NCBI GenBank assembly: GCA_903834475.1
Contig: CAILJH010000221.1
Coordinates: 1-36,577 of the forward strand
Origin: an uncultured Prolixibacteraceae bacterium
GTDB lineage: Bacteria; Bacteroidota; Bacteroidia; Bacteroidales; Prolixibacteraceae
DNA length: 36,577 nt
Direction: 5' to 3'
Part shown: one piece after another, positions 16,674-25,234 of the stretch
Position numbering within the stretch: position 1 is the stretch's first letter
Layout: each line of letters starts with the position of its first letter
Program-made: the position numbers and the translations under genes
Notes under the pieces: generated by a model
The model's input: only the letters and a program-made list of their open reading frames with translations
What the model was told of the DNA's origin: nothing
Databases searched by the model: none

Positions 16674-17825
16674 GTGAATAACTCAAAACTTGAAATGCGG
16701 AAGATAATTCCGGTATTCCTTTCCTTTATTGTGATGGGGTTTATAGATATAATCGGAGTCGCAACCGGATATATCAAACAAGACTTTGGATTAACTGACT
16801 TTGTTGCTCAGTTTCTGCCTATGATGGTGTTGCTGTGGTTCTTCGTATTGTCAGTTCCAATCGGAATCCTGCAAGATAAATATGGGAAGCGGAATATGCT
16901 GAACATAGGGATGGTCATTCAGGCGGTCGGACTTGGACTCCCATTTGTACATTATTCATTCGGAATGATGTTCGCATCTTTCATTCTTCTCGGAATTGGC
17001 AATACCGTGATTCAGGTTTCTGCAAATCCTCTGCTTCAGGATGTTTCTCCTTCTGAAAAACTGGCCAGTTACATGAGTACTTCTCAGTTTGTAAAGGCAA
17101 TCATTTCTTTTTCAGGTCCGATCATTGCCTCTTTCATGGCCTTGCATTTTGGAAACTGGAAACTTGTTTTTGCAATTTATGGGATTACTTCCTTATTGGC
17201 AGCATTGTGGTTGTCGATGACACCGATTGTAGAATCTAAACCCGATCGGAAACCGGCATCTTTTGCCTCTTGCTTTGGATTGCTGAAAAACCGCTTTGTT
17301 GCTTTCATGGCGCTTTCTATTTTCCTGATTGTCGGTGCAGAAGTTGCTATCAATACCAATATTGCAAATGTTCTGATTGCGAAATATGGATTAACTCTTG
17401 ACCAGGCTGTGATTGGTATCAGTTGGTTTTTTGCCGGTGAGACCATCTCCCGTTTTCTGGGTGCCATCATACTGAACTGGATCAAACCCCGGGTGTTTCT
17501 CTTGCTAACTACTCTTTTGGCCCTTTTGGGTGTGCTGGGTGTATTCCTTGCGCCGAGTAACATGGTTGCATTTGTATCCATCATGGTAATCGGACTGGGT
17601 GCCGGAAACCTGTTTCCAATCATCTTCTCGTTGGCTTTGGCCAAAATGCCGGATCGTGCCAATGAGATCTCCGGATTGTTGATTATGGCTGTTTCCGGAG
17701 GGGCTTTCATTCCTTTAGCAATGGGTTATGTGAGCACCGTATTCGGACCTATGGCCAGTTTATTTGTCATCGGAGGATGTATGCTTTACCTTCTTTGGGT
17801 ATCTTTTTATGTGAGGAAGAGCTAA
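16674..17825 (+). CDS. FucP/GlcP-type MFS sugar permease
   Basis: The product has 383 residues and about 12 hydrophobic membrane segments; it starts at GTG. 'IPVFLSFIVMGFIDIIGVATGYIK' (segment 1; written only as an indicator of position 12-35) leads into 'FGLTDFVAQFLPMMVLLWFF'. 'GILQDKYGKRNMLNIG' is the MFS loop 2-3 signature, and 'GIGNTVIQVSANPLLQDV' is characteristic of the fucose:proton symporter (FHS) group, where asparagines in this segment contact the sugar. 'FAGETISRFLGAIIL' and 'GLGAGNLFPIIFSLAL' belong to the C-terminal half. It should import a free monosaccharide by proton symport, here most plausibly mannose released by the adjacent GH38. Substrate choice is inferred from context. 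The amidohydrolase gene starts 12 nt later. Confidence 0.9.
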   Translation: MNNSKLEMRKIIPVFLSFIVMGFIDIIGVATGYIKQDFGLTDFVAQFLPMMVLLWFFVLSVPIGILQDKYGKRNMLNIGMVIQAVGLGLPFVHYSFGMMFASFILLGIGNTVIQVSANPLLQDVSPSEKLASYMSTSQFVKAIISFSGPIIASFMALHFGNWKLVFAIYGITSLLAALWLSMTPIVESKPDRKPASFASCFGLLKNRFVAFMALSIFLIVGAEVAINTNIANVLIAKYGLTLDQAVIGISWFFAGETISRFLGAIILNWIKPRVFLLLTTLLALLGVLGVFLAPSNMVAFVSIMVIGLGAGNLFPIIFSLALAKMPDRANEISGLLIMAVSGGAFIPLAMGYVSTVFGPMASLFVIGGCMLYLLWVSFYVRKS

Positions 17826-17837
17826 GGAACTGATTCA

Positions 17838-19199
17838 ATGAAGCGATTGAAAAATCTTATCCTGCTTAGTTTATCGTTAGTACAAATAGCTAATGCGCAG
17901 ACTCGAACTTTACCGAAGTCCGGTTTTGAGCAGCGGATTCATGAAGCTGTATTTGCGGTCCGGCTAATAGATACCCATGAGCATATCATGAGTGAAAAGG
18001 AAGCGCTTACCAGTGCTGCTGATTTTAGCTGTCTGTTTACGAATTACCAGCAGTCTGATTTAATATCTTCAGGAGTGGCGCAGGATAAGGTTTACAATTC
18101 ATTTAAAGGAAAAGATTCAAGCATTGAAGAAAGATGGTCTGTGATAAAAGATGCCTGGGCTAATGTGCGAACTACTGCTTACGGAAGGTCGGTACTTGTT
18201 AGTGCAAAAGATCTTTATCGCATTGACGACCTGAATGAGAATACCTACAATGAACTTTCCAAACGCATCAAAGAAGCACACAAGCCGGGATACTACGAAG
18301 ATGTTCTGAAGAAAAAAGCCAAAATAGATGCCTGTTTCATCATGGAGTACAATACTACAAATCCAAGGGATGTGGTGAACGAAGGGAATTGCAACTTCAG
18401 GAGATTTTTTGTGTACGATAAGTACATCAGTTTCTTCGGCTACAATAAAATGAGGACAAGGTTGAGTAATTATGGCAAGGATTTTACTACTCTACCACAA
18501 TTGGAATTGCTTATCGACAGTGTGTTTGCTCAGGATGTGAAAATTGGAATTCAGGGAGCAAAATTTGGAGTGGCTTACTACCGGACCTTGAAGTTTGATG
18601 ATGTTTCGCGTGAAACGGCCACTGATGTTTTCCAAAAGATGAAGGCTGATCCGGATCATGTTTTTTCGTTTGAGGAGGCGAAACCGCTTCAGGATTTCAT
18701 GTTCTTTAAATTACTTAGTCTATGCGATAAATATAAACTGCCGGTTCAGATTCACACCGGATTGCAAACCGGAAGTGGCAACGATATTTCAAATGCTAAC
18801 CCAACCGGATTGACCAAGGCATTCTTCAAGTTTCCTAACCTGAAATTCTGTCTGCTTCATGCCGGATATCCATACGGTGGAGAGATGGCGGCTCTAGCCA
18901 AAAATTTTCCAAACGTGTATATCGACATGGCATGGTCGGCTATTATCTCCCAATCCTATACGCTACGTTACCTTCAGGAATTCATTGAGACCGTTCCTAA
19001 CAATAAAATTATGGCATATGGTGGAGACAGCCAGACTGTTGAAGGAGCTTATGGTGCATCAATTCTGGCAAGGGAAACCGTTGAACTGGCCTTGACGGGA
19101 ATGGTTAAAGATGGTTATCTTACCGAAAAAGAAGCTTTGGATGTGATCCGAAAGGTCCTTCGGGAAAATGCGATAAGTATTTATAATCTGAAATTTTAA
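17838..19199 (+). CDS. Secreted amidohydrolase-superfamily metal-dependent hydrolase
   Basis: The 453-aa protein has a Sec signal peptide (cleavage after 'IANAQ') and a TIM barrel of the Amidohydro_2 type. Candidate metal ligands are in canonical order: His47 and His49 in 'DTHEH' on strand 1, His306 in 'VQIHTG', His341 in 'LLHAGYP' and Asp397 in 'AYGGDS'. Such enzymes hydrolyse C-O or C-N bonds, decarboxylate, or isomerise uronates. The export signal argues against central metabolism and for action on a sugar derivative or lactone outside the cytoplasm. It sits between the permease and a secreted TIM-barrel protein with gaps of 12 and 2 nt, so it is almost certainly in the same transcript. 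The substrate is unknown; no residues seen fix it. Confidence 0.8.
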   Translation: MKRLKNLILLSLSLVQIANAQTRTLPKSGFEQRIHEAVFAVRLIDTHEHIMSEKEALTSAADFSCLFTNYQQSDLISSGVAQDKVYNSFKGKDSSIEERWSVIKDAWANVRTTAYGRSVLVSAKDLYRIDDLNENTYNELSKRIKEAHKPGYYEDVLKKKAKIDACFIMEYNTTNPRDVVNEGNCNFRRFFVYDKYISFFGYNKMRTRLSNYGKDFTTLPQLELLIDSVFAQDVKIGIQGAKFGVAYYRTLKFDDVSRETATDVFQKMKADPDHVFSFEEAKPLQDFMFFKLLSLCDKYKLPVQIHTGLQTGSGNDISNANPTGLTKAFFKFPNLKFCLLHAGYPYGGEMAALAKNFPNVYIDMAWSAIISQSYTLRYLQEFIETVPNNKIMAYGGDSQTVEGAYGASILARETVELALTGMVKDGYLTEKEALDVIRKVLRENAISIYNLKF

Positions 19200-19201
19200 C
19201 T

Positions 19202-20425
19202 ATGAAAAAATATTTCTTATTGCTTCTATTTTGGTTCCTTTTTGCAGGATATTCCAATGCTCAGGAAAAGCTTGAATCCATTGGACAGATACCTATTCTG
19301 GCATGGTACAGTATTCCGGCAAGTGAAACTACTGTAGCACGTTTTCAGGAGATGAAAGACGCGGGGATAACCCATTCGCTCAGTTTTTATTCCAATTTGG
19401 AAGAGGTGCAAAAGGCTTTGGATGTAGCAGCAAAGGTTGGTGTGAAATTGGTGGTTTCCTGTCCTGAACTAAAATCAGATCCGGAGAAAACGGTCAGACG
19501 CTTTATGAACCATCCTGCTTTGGCTGGTTATCACCTGATGGATGAGCCCAGTATGCGCCTTTATCCCGAATTGGGAGCATGGGCCGGAAAAATACAAGCT
19601 ATTGATAACAAACATTTTTGCTATGTGAATCTGTTTCCGAATTTTGCCGACTCAACTCAACTGGGAACAAAAGATTATAAAGTATATGTGAGTGAATATG
19701 TCAGGCAAATTCCTGTACAATTCATTTCGTTCGATTACTATCCGGTTCTGAAAGACCGGCTATCCAAAACCTGGTATCAAAATCTGGAACAAATTTCCGA
19801 AGAATCCAGAAAGTCAGATAAGCCATTTTGGGCTTTTGCACTCACCACCAATTATGACGACGATCACCTGACACCTCAAACGCTGGCAGCCATGCGGCTT
19901 CAGGTGTATAGCGATCTGGCATATGGTGCGCAGGGAATCCAGTATTTTACCTACTGGTCGGCAACTTCGGTTAATGCGCCGTCAGGTGAAGATCAGCGTG
20001 GTGCTCCAATTAGTGTGGCCGGTAAGCGAAGCGTGGTTTACGACCGGGTGAAACTCATGAGTCAGGAAATACAAAACCTTTCCGGTGTCTTCCTTGGATC
20101 CAAGGTGGTCAGTGTTCGTCATACCGGCCTGGGAAAGATTCCGTTAGGAACTATTCGGCTGACTTCACTTCCCAAAGCGATCAAGGTACTTGATACCAAT
20201 GGCGCTCCGGCAATTGTTTCAATCCTTGAGAAGGACGAAAATTTATTTTTGGTGGTAGTTAATAAAGACTTTTTAAGCAGCATGAAGTTGACTGTTTTTG
20301 GCGACGAATCGGTAAAGAAAGTATTGAAAGACGGAAATGTTGTACCATCCAGCGCCTATGAAAGTTCAATGGAACTGGATGCCGGCGATGTTGCAATTTA
20401 TATGTTTCCGACTGAAAAGAAATAA
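19202..20425 (+). CDS. Secreted TIM-barrel glycoside-hydrolase-like protein (clan GH-A type), family uncertain
   Basis: The 407-aa product has a Sec signal peptide ('LLLLFWFLFAGYSNAQ'). The barrel starts at 'IPILAWYSIPASETTVARF' and runs through 'DAGITHSLSFY', 'VGVKLVVSCPEL' and 'ALAGYHLMDEPS'. Glu115 in 'MDEP' occupies the place of the Asn-Glu-Pro acid/base in clan GH-A enzymes. Later strands are 'PVQFISFDYYPVL', 'PFWAFALTTN' and 'GAQGIQYFTYWS', where the nucleophile glutamate of GH42/GH5-type enzymes would normally lie; no clear glutamate is seen at that last strand. A small C-terminal beta-domain follows ('NLFLVVVNKDF', 'LDAGDVAIYMF'), as in many GH-A enzymes. It starts 2 nt after the amidohydrolase gene. 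I cannot assign a family or substrate. Confidence 0.6.
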   Translation: MKKYFLLLLFWFLFAGYSNAQEKLESIGQIPILAWYSIPASETTVARFQEMKDAGITHSLSFYSNLEEVQKALDVAAKVGVKLVVSCPELKSDPEKTVRRFMNHPALAGYHLMDEPSMRLYPELGAWAGKIQAIDNKHFCYVNLFPNFADSTQLGTKDYKVYVSEYVRQIPVQFISFDYYPVLKDRLSKTWYQNLEQISEESRKSDKPFWAFALTTNYDDDHLTPQTLAAMRLQVYSDLAYGAQGIQYFTYWSATSVNAPSGEDQRGAPISVAGKRSVVYDRVKLMSQEIQNLSGVFLGSKVVSVRHTGLGKIPLGTIRLTSLPKAIKVLDTNGAPAIVSILEKDENLFLVVVNKDFLSSMKLTVFGDESVKKVLKDGNVVPSSAYESSMELDAGDVAIYMFPTEKK

Positions 20426-20462
20426 TTGTAAAAGTATGTGTCCAAAAACTCCTAAAAAGAAA

Positions 20463-20555
20463 TGCCACTAAGTCTCCAAGACACGAAGCATCACAATGTG
20501 TTGAATTTAAACAAAGTATTCTTCGTGTAACTTTGGGTCTTTGAGACTTTGTGGC
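20463..20555. repeat. Long imperfect inverted repeat (dispersed intergenic element)
   Basis: The left arm (20463-20488, starting TGCCACTAAGTCTC) and right arm (20521-20555, ending GAGACTTTGTGGCA) are complementary except for scattered mismatches and a 10-nt gap in the left arm. I recognise this 'CCACWAAGTCTC...ACGAAG' palindrome as a common Bacteroidota intergenic repeat. Its right arm overlaps the upstream extension of the following GH92 reading frame, which is a reason to start that gene at 20599. Confidence 0.65.
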
Positions 20556-20598
20556 AAAAAAAAGAATTGGTTCAGATAATAATTTTAAAAGAATAGAA

Positions 20599-22926
20599 AT
20601 GCTTAATGATCATAAATTCAAGTCGTTAGTCTTTGCTGCAATGGTTAGCATTTCCGGCATGACCGTAAACTCATTTGCTCAAACAAATCCGGCTGATCTG
20701 GTAAATCCTTTCCTTGGAACCGATGATCACGGACACACTTTCCCCGGAGCAGCTTTTCCTGGAGGAATGGTTCAATTGGGGCCGGATACCGATATCAGCG
20801 GTTGGGACTGGTGTTCAGGTTATCACTACAGTGACAATTCGATCATGGGATTCAGTCATTTACACCGTAGTGGAATGGGTGCCGGCGACTGGGGCGATAT
20901 TCTCCTGATGCCGACAACCGGAAAACTGAAAATTGAACCGGGAAGAAAGGAAAAACCCGGAACAGGATACCGATCCGTTTTTTCGCATCAGGAAGAACAG
21001 GCGTCGCCCGGATATTATTCAGTTATCCTGAAAGATTACGGAATCAGAGCCGAATTAACCGTTTCGGAACGGGCCGGATTTCATAAATATACTTTTCCTA
21101 AATCCAATGATTCTCATATCCTGATTGACATGAACCACGGCATTGGAGACCGGTGTACCGATTCTCAGATTCAGGTTGTGAATAACACCGAAATCGTGGG
21201 GCATCGCCTTTCAAACGGATTTGTCGATAATCAGAATGTTTATTTCTGTGCCAGATTCAGCAAACCCTTCAGCTCTTTTGGTACCTGGAACAACAAAACA
21301 ATTTCAGGATTAAGGGAAGCATCAGGTAAACGGGCTGGTGCATTTGTTGATTTTGTCACTGCTGAAAACGAAATTATTCAGGTAAAAGTCGGAATTTCGT
21401 ACACCAGTATTGAACAGGCACGTCTGAATCTGGACCAGGAAATACCGGACTGGAATTTTGATCAGGTAAAAGCAAATGCTGAAAAGAAATGGAATCAATC
21501 ACTGAGCAAGATAGAAGTTCAGCTTGATCAGAGCAGCGATGAAGCTTATCGAAAGGATAAACTGGTTACCTTCTATACAGCACTTTATCATTCGCTGCTG
21601 TTCCCGGCTACTTTCGGCGATGTGGACGGAAAATACATGGGCCTTGATAATAAGGTTCACACCGCAAACGGTTTTACCTATCGCAGCGATTTTTCGCTTT
21701 GGGATACGTTCCGGGCTGAAATGCCTTTGCTGACTTTGATTGAGCCTTCAAGAAACAATGATGCCATAAATACCTGGATTGCCCAGTACGAGCAGGGTGG
21801 CTGGATGCCCACACCGCAACAGTTTGGAAACAGCTACACCAACGATATGATCGGCGATCATCCGGTGGTTGCCATTCTGGATGCTTATCAGAAAGGAATC
21901 CGGAATTTTGATTTGGCGAAAGCATATGAAGGAGTCAGGAAAAATGCCATGGAAACCCCTCCGGCTGGCTGTCTTTCCGAAGGGCGCCCTGGACTGGAAT
22001 CATACAAAAAATTAGGATTTGTGCCATACGACCAGATCAGGGAATCGGTATCCAAAACTTTGGAATACGCATTCAACGACTGGTGTGTAGCTCAGCTGGC
22101 ATTGGCTCTTGGTAAAACTGCCGACTATGAACTATTCATGAATAGGGCAGCGAACTACAAAAATATTATCGATACGAAAACAGGGTTTGCACGCCCTAAG
22201 AAAAGCGATGGTTCGTGGCTTTCCCCTTTTGATCCAACATTTGTTGGCCACGGAAAAGACCGTCACTATACAGAGGCCAATGCCTGGCAATACACCTGGT
22301 TTGTTCCTCAGGATGTGCAGGGATTGGTTAATCTGGAAGGTGGACGGAAGCGGTTTGTTGAACGACTGGATTCACTTTTTTCGATCAGTTCTGAAGTAAA
22401 AAGCACTGTTTCGGATATTACCGGTTTGATCGGGCAATATGCACACGGCAATGAACCCAGCCACCATACAGCTTATCTGTTCAACTATGCAGGTGCTCCA
22501 TGGAAAACGCAAAATATCGTCCGGACCGTGGTTGACAGTTTATACAGCTCCGGACCAGCCGGATTATGCGGGAATGAGGATATGGGACAAATGTCGGCCT
22601 GGTATGTATTAAGTTCAATGGGATTTTACCCGGTTGCTCCGGGCCAAAATGTTTGGACAATCGGAAGTCCGGAATTCAGTAAAGTAGTCATTCATTTGGA
22701 TAAGTCTTTCAATAAAGCCAGCGAGTTCGTTATCGAAACAAGTAATAATTCTAAGAAGAACAGATACATTCAATCGGCAACGTTAAATGGTAAACCTTTA
22801 GTCAAGCCTTGGTTCGATCATTCTGTTATCCAAAACGGAGGTAAAATAATTTTCCGGATGGGCCCTGAACCATATAAAAACTGGGGTAGCAAACCAGAAA
22901 ATGCTCCTCCATCAATGACGAAATAG
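20599..22926 (+). CDS. Secreted GH92 exo-alpha-mannosidase
   Basis: The frame is open from 20551, but those first 16 codons lie partly in an intergenic repeat. The ATG at 20599 starts a plausible Sec signal peptide with cleavage after 'VNSFAQ', giving 775 aa. Core GH92 motifs are all present: 'DLVNPFLGTDD', 'FPGAAFPGGMVQLGPDT', 'GFSHLHRSGMGAGDWGD', 'YAHGNEPSHHTAYLF' with E619 (generally assigned catalytic acid) and 'CGNEDMGQMSAWYVLSSMG' with E660. The 41-residue spacing between these glutamates equals that of the GH92 at 233. Unlike that enzyme it has no lipobox, so it is probably soluble in the periplasm. The C-terminus 'GPEPYKNWG' is typical of a large GH92 subgroup. The two GH92 proteins are clearly diverged and probably cut different linkages. 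Confidence 0.95.
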   Translation: MLNDHKFKSLVFAAMVSISGMTVNSFAQTNPADLVNPFLGTDDHGHTFPGAAFPGGMVQLGPDTDISGWDWCSGYHYSDNSIMGFSHLHRSGMGAGDWGDILLMPTTGKLKIEPGRKEKPGTGYRSVFSHQEEQASPGYYSVILKDYGIRAELTVSERAGFHKYTFPKSNDSHILIDMNHGIGDRCTDSQIQVVNNTEIVGHRLSNGFVDNQNVYFCARFSKPFSSFGTWNNKTISGLREASGKRAGAFVDFVTAENEIIQVKVGISYTSIEQARLNLDQEIPDWNFDQVKANAEKKWNQSLSKIEVQLDQSSDEAYRKDKLVTFYTALYHSLLFPATFGDVDGKYMGLDNKVHTANGFTYRSDFSLWDTFRAEMPLLTLIEPSRNNDAINTWIAQYEQGGWMPTPQQFGNSYTNDMIGDHPVVAILDAYQKGIRNFDLAKAYEGVRKNAMETPPAGCLSEGRPGLESYKKLGFVPYDQIRESVSKTLEYAFNDWCVAQLALALGKTADYELFMNRAANYKNIIDTKTGFARPKKSDGSWLSPFDPTFVGHGKDRHYTEANAWQYTWFVPQDVQGLVNLEGGRKRFVERLDSLFSISSEVKSTVSDITGLIGQYAHGNEPSHHTAYLFNYAGAPWKTQNIVRTVVDSLYSSGPAGLCGNEDMGQMSAWYVLSSMGFYPVAPGQNVWTIGSPEFSKVVIHLDKSFNKASEFVIETSNNSKKNRYIQSATLNGKPLVKPWFDHSVIQNGGKIIFRMGPEPYKNWGSKPENAPPSMTK

Positions 22927-22968
22927 TCATTCAGATATGACGCTAATCGAATTAATTCACAATTATTT

Positions 22969-23100
22969 GCGCCCTGAAAGGGCCGAATAATAATAGCCGG
23001 GGGCAAGTGAGGAACGAACGTCGCCCCGGGACAAGAAATTGGCAGGAAAACCGTCCGCGAAAAGCAGTTGAAAAAGGCTTTGCTTTATTTTCGGACGGAA
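22969..23100. repeat. Composite dispersed hairpin repeat (copy 3)
   Basis: This element occupies nearly half of the 296-bp gap before the PfkB-HAD gene. It opens with GCCCT-GAA-AGGGC (22971-22983), then 'CGAATAATAATAGCC' and a GC-rich hairpin of CCGGGGGC with GCCCCGG. A long stem follows, CCGTCCG (23051-23057) with CGGACGG (23092-23098), containing an inner AAAGCA/TGCTTT stem. The same order occurs at 5031-5148. I see no gene in the remaining AT-rich bases 23101-23222, which should hold the promoter of the next gene. Confidence 0.65.
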
Positions 23101-23222
23101 CAGAATCGGTCTTGAAAAGTAAATAAGAAATATAATCTAGTTTTTGATTGACCTTTCTGGAATAAGTGGATTTTAAAATCCATATAAAACAAATATTCTG
23201 AAAAATTAAAATTCATATTGAA

Positions 23223-25121
23223 ATGAAAAAAGAACAAATCCAAAAAATCCTGAAAGATATAAGCAATGTCAAAATTGCTGTTGTGGGCGATTTTTGCCTG
23301 GATGCCTATTGGTTTATCGATGAAGCCATGAGCGAAATCTCGGTGGAAACCAACCAGGCTACACGGCCGGTGGCAACACAGCGTTATTCGCTTGGCGGGG
23401 CAGGCAATGTGACCAATAACCTCGCGGCGATGGGGATTGGAGATATCCGTGCTTTTGGCGTGATTGGTACTGATCCGTTTGGTGCCGAAATGGTTCGGGT
23501 CATGAAACAAACCGGCATTGAACCAAGGAATCTGCTTATTCAGAAAGAAAACTGGTACACGCATGCCTATGCCAAACCGTACATTGACGACCAGGAGTTG
23601 AACCGCGTTGATTTTGGAAATTACAACCGTTTGTCTCAGGAAACGGCCGATCGCTTGATTGCTAACCTGGTTCAGGAAATTCCGGAAGTGGATGTCATCA
23701 TCATCAACCAGCAGGTTCCTTCAGGAATTCACATCGACTATTTTAAGAAATGTTTGGTGGAGGTTATTGCAAAGTTCCCTGAAAAGACTTTTATCGTTGA
23801 CAGCCGCAACTTCAACGATTATTATACCGGCGCTATCCGGAAAATGAATGATACCGAAGCTGCCAGATTGTGCGGACTCGATAAAAAGCCGGACGATATT
23901 GTGCTTTATTCTGAAATTGTAGCATCCGCTAACGAATTATTCCAGCGTTACCGGAAACCACTTTTTATCACCCGTGGCAGCAAAGGATCGCTGACGATTG
24001 ACGAAAACGGAATTACTGATATTCCCGGACTGATGATCCTCTCGAAAGTGGATACCGTTGGGGCCGGCGACAGTTACCTGGCCGGAGCAGCGTCTTCACT
24101 GGCTGCCGGTTATTCCATGAATATTGCAGCGCAGCTTGGCTCTTTTGTGGCTGGAGTCACGGTGCAGAAATTATTCCAGTGCGGAACTGCAAGTCAGTAT
24201 GAAATACTCGCGATAGGTGAGGATCCGGATTACATTTTTGGCTCTGAATTGGCTGAAGATATTCGTCATGCCAACTATCTGCCGAATACTGAGATTGAAA
24301 TTGTGAATAAATGGGAGGAAAAACTTCAGATCAAACATGCCATTTTCGATCACGATGGAACCATTTCTACTCTTCGTGAAGGCTGGGAACTGATCATGGG
24401 TCCGATGATGATGAAAGCAATTTTGGGCAACCAATATTTAGAGGCTGATGAAGCATTATACCAGAAAGTTCAGAATAGGGTAAACGAATTCATCGACAAA
24501 ACGACTGGTATTCAGACCCTGGTACAAATGCAGGGATTAATCGGTTTGATCAGGGAATTTGGATGTGTTCCGGAGGATCAGATACTGGACGAATTTGGTT
24601 ACAAGCAAATTTACAACGAAGAGTTGCTGGAAATGGTGAAAGTCCGCGAAGCGAAATTTGCCAAAGGCGAGCTCTCGCTGGAAGATTTTACCTTGAAAAA
24701 CGCGGTTACTTTTCTTCAGAAACTCCATGACGCCGGAATTAAACTCTACCTGGCCAGCGGTACCGACGAGGAGGACGTGAAAAGCGAAGCCCGGGTTTTA
24801 GGTTACGATCATTTGTTCGAAGGCCGGATTTACGGTGCTGTTGGTGATGTGACCAAAGAAGCAAAAAAGATTGTTTTGGACCGTATTCTCGATATGATCG
24901 GCGATTCTGCTTCAGGAAAAGTAGCCACTTTTGGTGATGGTCCGGTTGAAATGCGCGAAACCAATAAGCGCGGCGGTGTTTCTGTCGGAATTGCCAGCAA
25001 TGAACTGAGGCGGTACGGCCTGAATGAAAGTAAACGTACCCGGTTGATCAAAGCCGGTGCCGATGTCATCATTCCTGATTTCTCGCAATACCGGCAATTG
25101 CTGGATTTGTTGAATATTTAA
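23223..25121 (+). CDS. PfkB-family sugar kinase fused to a HAD-superfamily phosphatase
   Basis: This is a 632-aa cytoplasmic fusion. Residues about 15-330 are a PfkB/ribokinase domain closest in wording to the heptose-7-phosphate kinase half of HldE: 'VAVVGDFCLDAYWF'-like start, 'RYSLGGAGNVTNNLAAMG', 'AFGVIGTDPFGAEM', and the catalytic loop 'DTVGAGDSYLAG' with Asp283. Residues about 372-632 are a HAD hydrolase: 'AIFDHDGTIS' gives the nucleophile Asp376 and acid Asp378, a cap domain spans about 395-500, 'LYLASGTDEEDV' is motif II, and 'ATFGDGPVEMRE' (Asp572) is motif IV. Both catalytic sites look intact. No nucleotidyltransferase domain is present, unlike HldE. Fusing a kinase to a phosphatase suggests phosphorylation at one position and removal at another, or regulation. 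The downstream deoxyhypusine-synthase-like gene is the probable partner. Confidence 0.85.
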   Translation: MKKEQIQKILKDISNVKIAVVGDFCLDAYWFIDEAMSEISVETNQATRPVATQRYSLGGAGNVTNNLAAMGIGDIRAFGVIGTDPFGAEMVRVMKQTGIEPRNLLIQKENWYTHAYAKPYIDDQELNRVDFGNYNRLSQETADRLIANLVQEIPEVDVIIINQQVPSGIHIDYFKKCLVEVIAKFPEKTFIVDSRNFNDYYTGAIRKMNDTEAARLCGLDKKPDDIVLYSEIVASANELFQRYRKPLFITRGSKGSLTIDENGITDIPGLMILSKVDTVGAGDSYLAGAASSLAAGYSMNIAAQLGSFVAGVTVQKLFQCGTASQYEILAIGEDPDYIFGSELAEDIRHANYLPNTEIEIVNKWEEKLQIKHAIFDHDGTISTLREGWELIMGPMMMKAILGNQYLEADEALYQKVQNRVNEFIDKTTGIQTLVQMQGLIGLIREFGCVPEDQILDEFGYKQIYNEELLEMVKVREAKFAKGELSLEDFTLKNAVTFLQKLHDAGIKLYLASGTDEEDVKSEARVLGYDHLFEGRIYGAVGDVTKEAKKIVLDRILDMIGDSASGKVATFGDGPVEMRETNKRGGVSVGIASNELRRYGLNESKRTRLIKAGADVIIPDFSQYRQLLDLLNI

Positions 25122-25127
25122 CCCTGG

Positions 25128-25231
25128 AGAAGTTCGGAGTTTGGAGTGCCTAAAGTTCGGAGTTGAAACCCCGGTACCCTAACCATGTGACATTTTAACA
25201 ATTTAGCAATTCAACCATTTAACCATTAAAA
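25128..25231. repeat. Low-complexity intergenic repeat with direct repeats
   Basis: AAGTTCGGAGTT occurs twice (25130-25141 and 25153-25164), followed by an A/T-rich run built from 'AACAATTTAGCAATTC' and 'AACCATTTAACCATT' units. I recognise such strings as common filler between Bacteroidota genes. No gene is seen. Confidence 0.5.
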
Positions 25232-25234
25232 AAT

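Noticed and set aside
17177-17710. Antisense open frame of 177 codons inside the MFS permease
   Set aside because: No domain or signal is recognisable and the sense strand encodes a clear transporter.
20551-20598. A longer N-terminus for the second GH92
   Set aside because: These codons start inside the right arm of an intergenic inverted repeat; the ATG at 20599 directly precedes a signal peptide.
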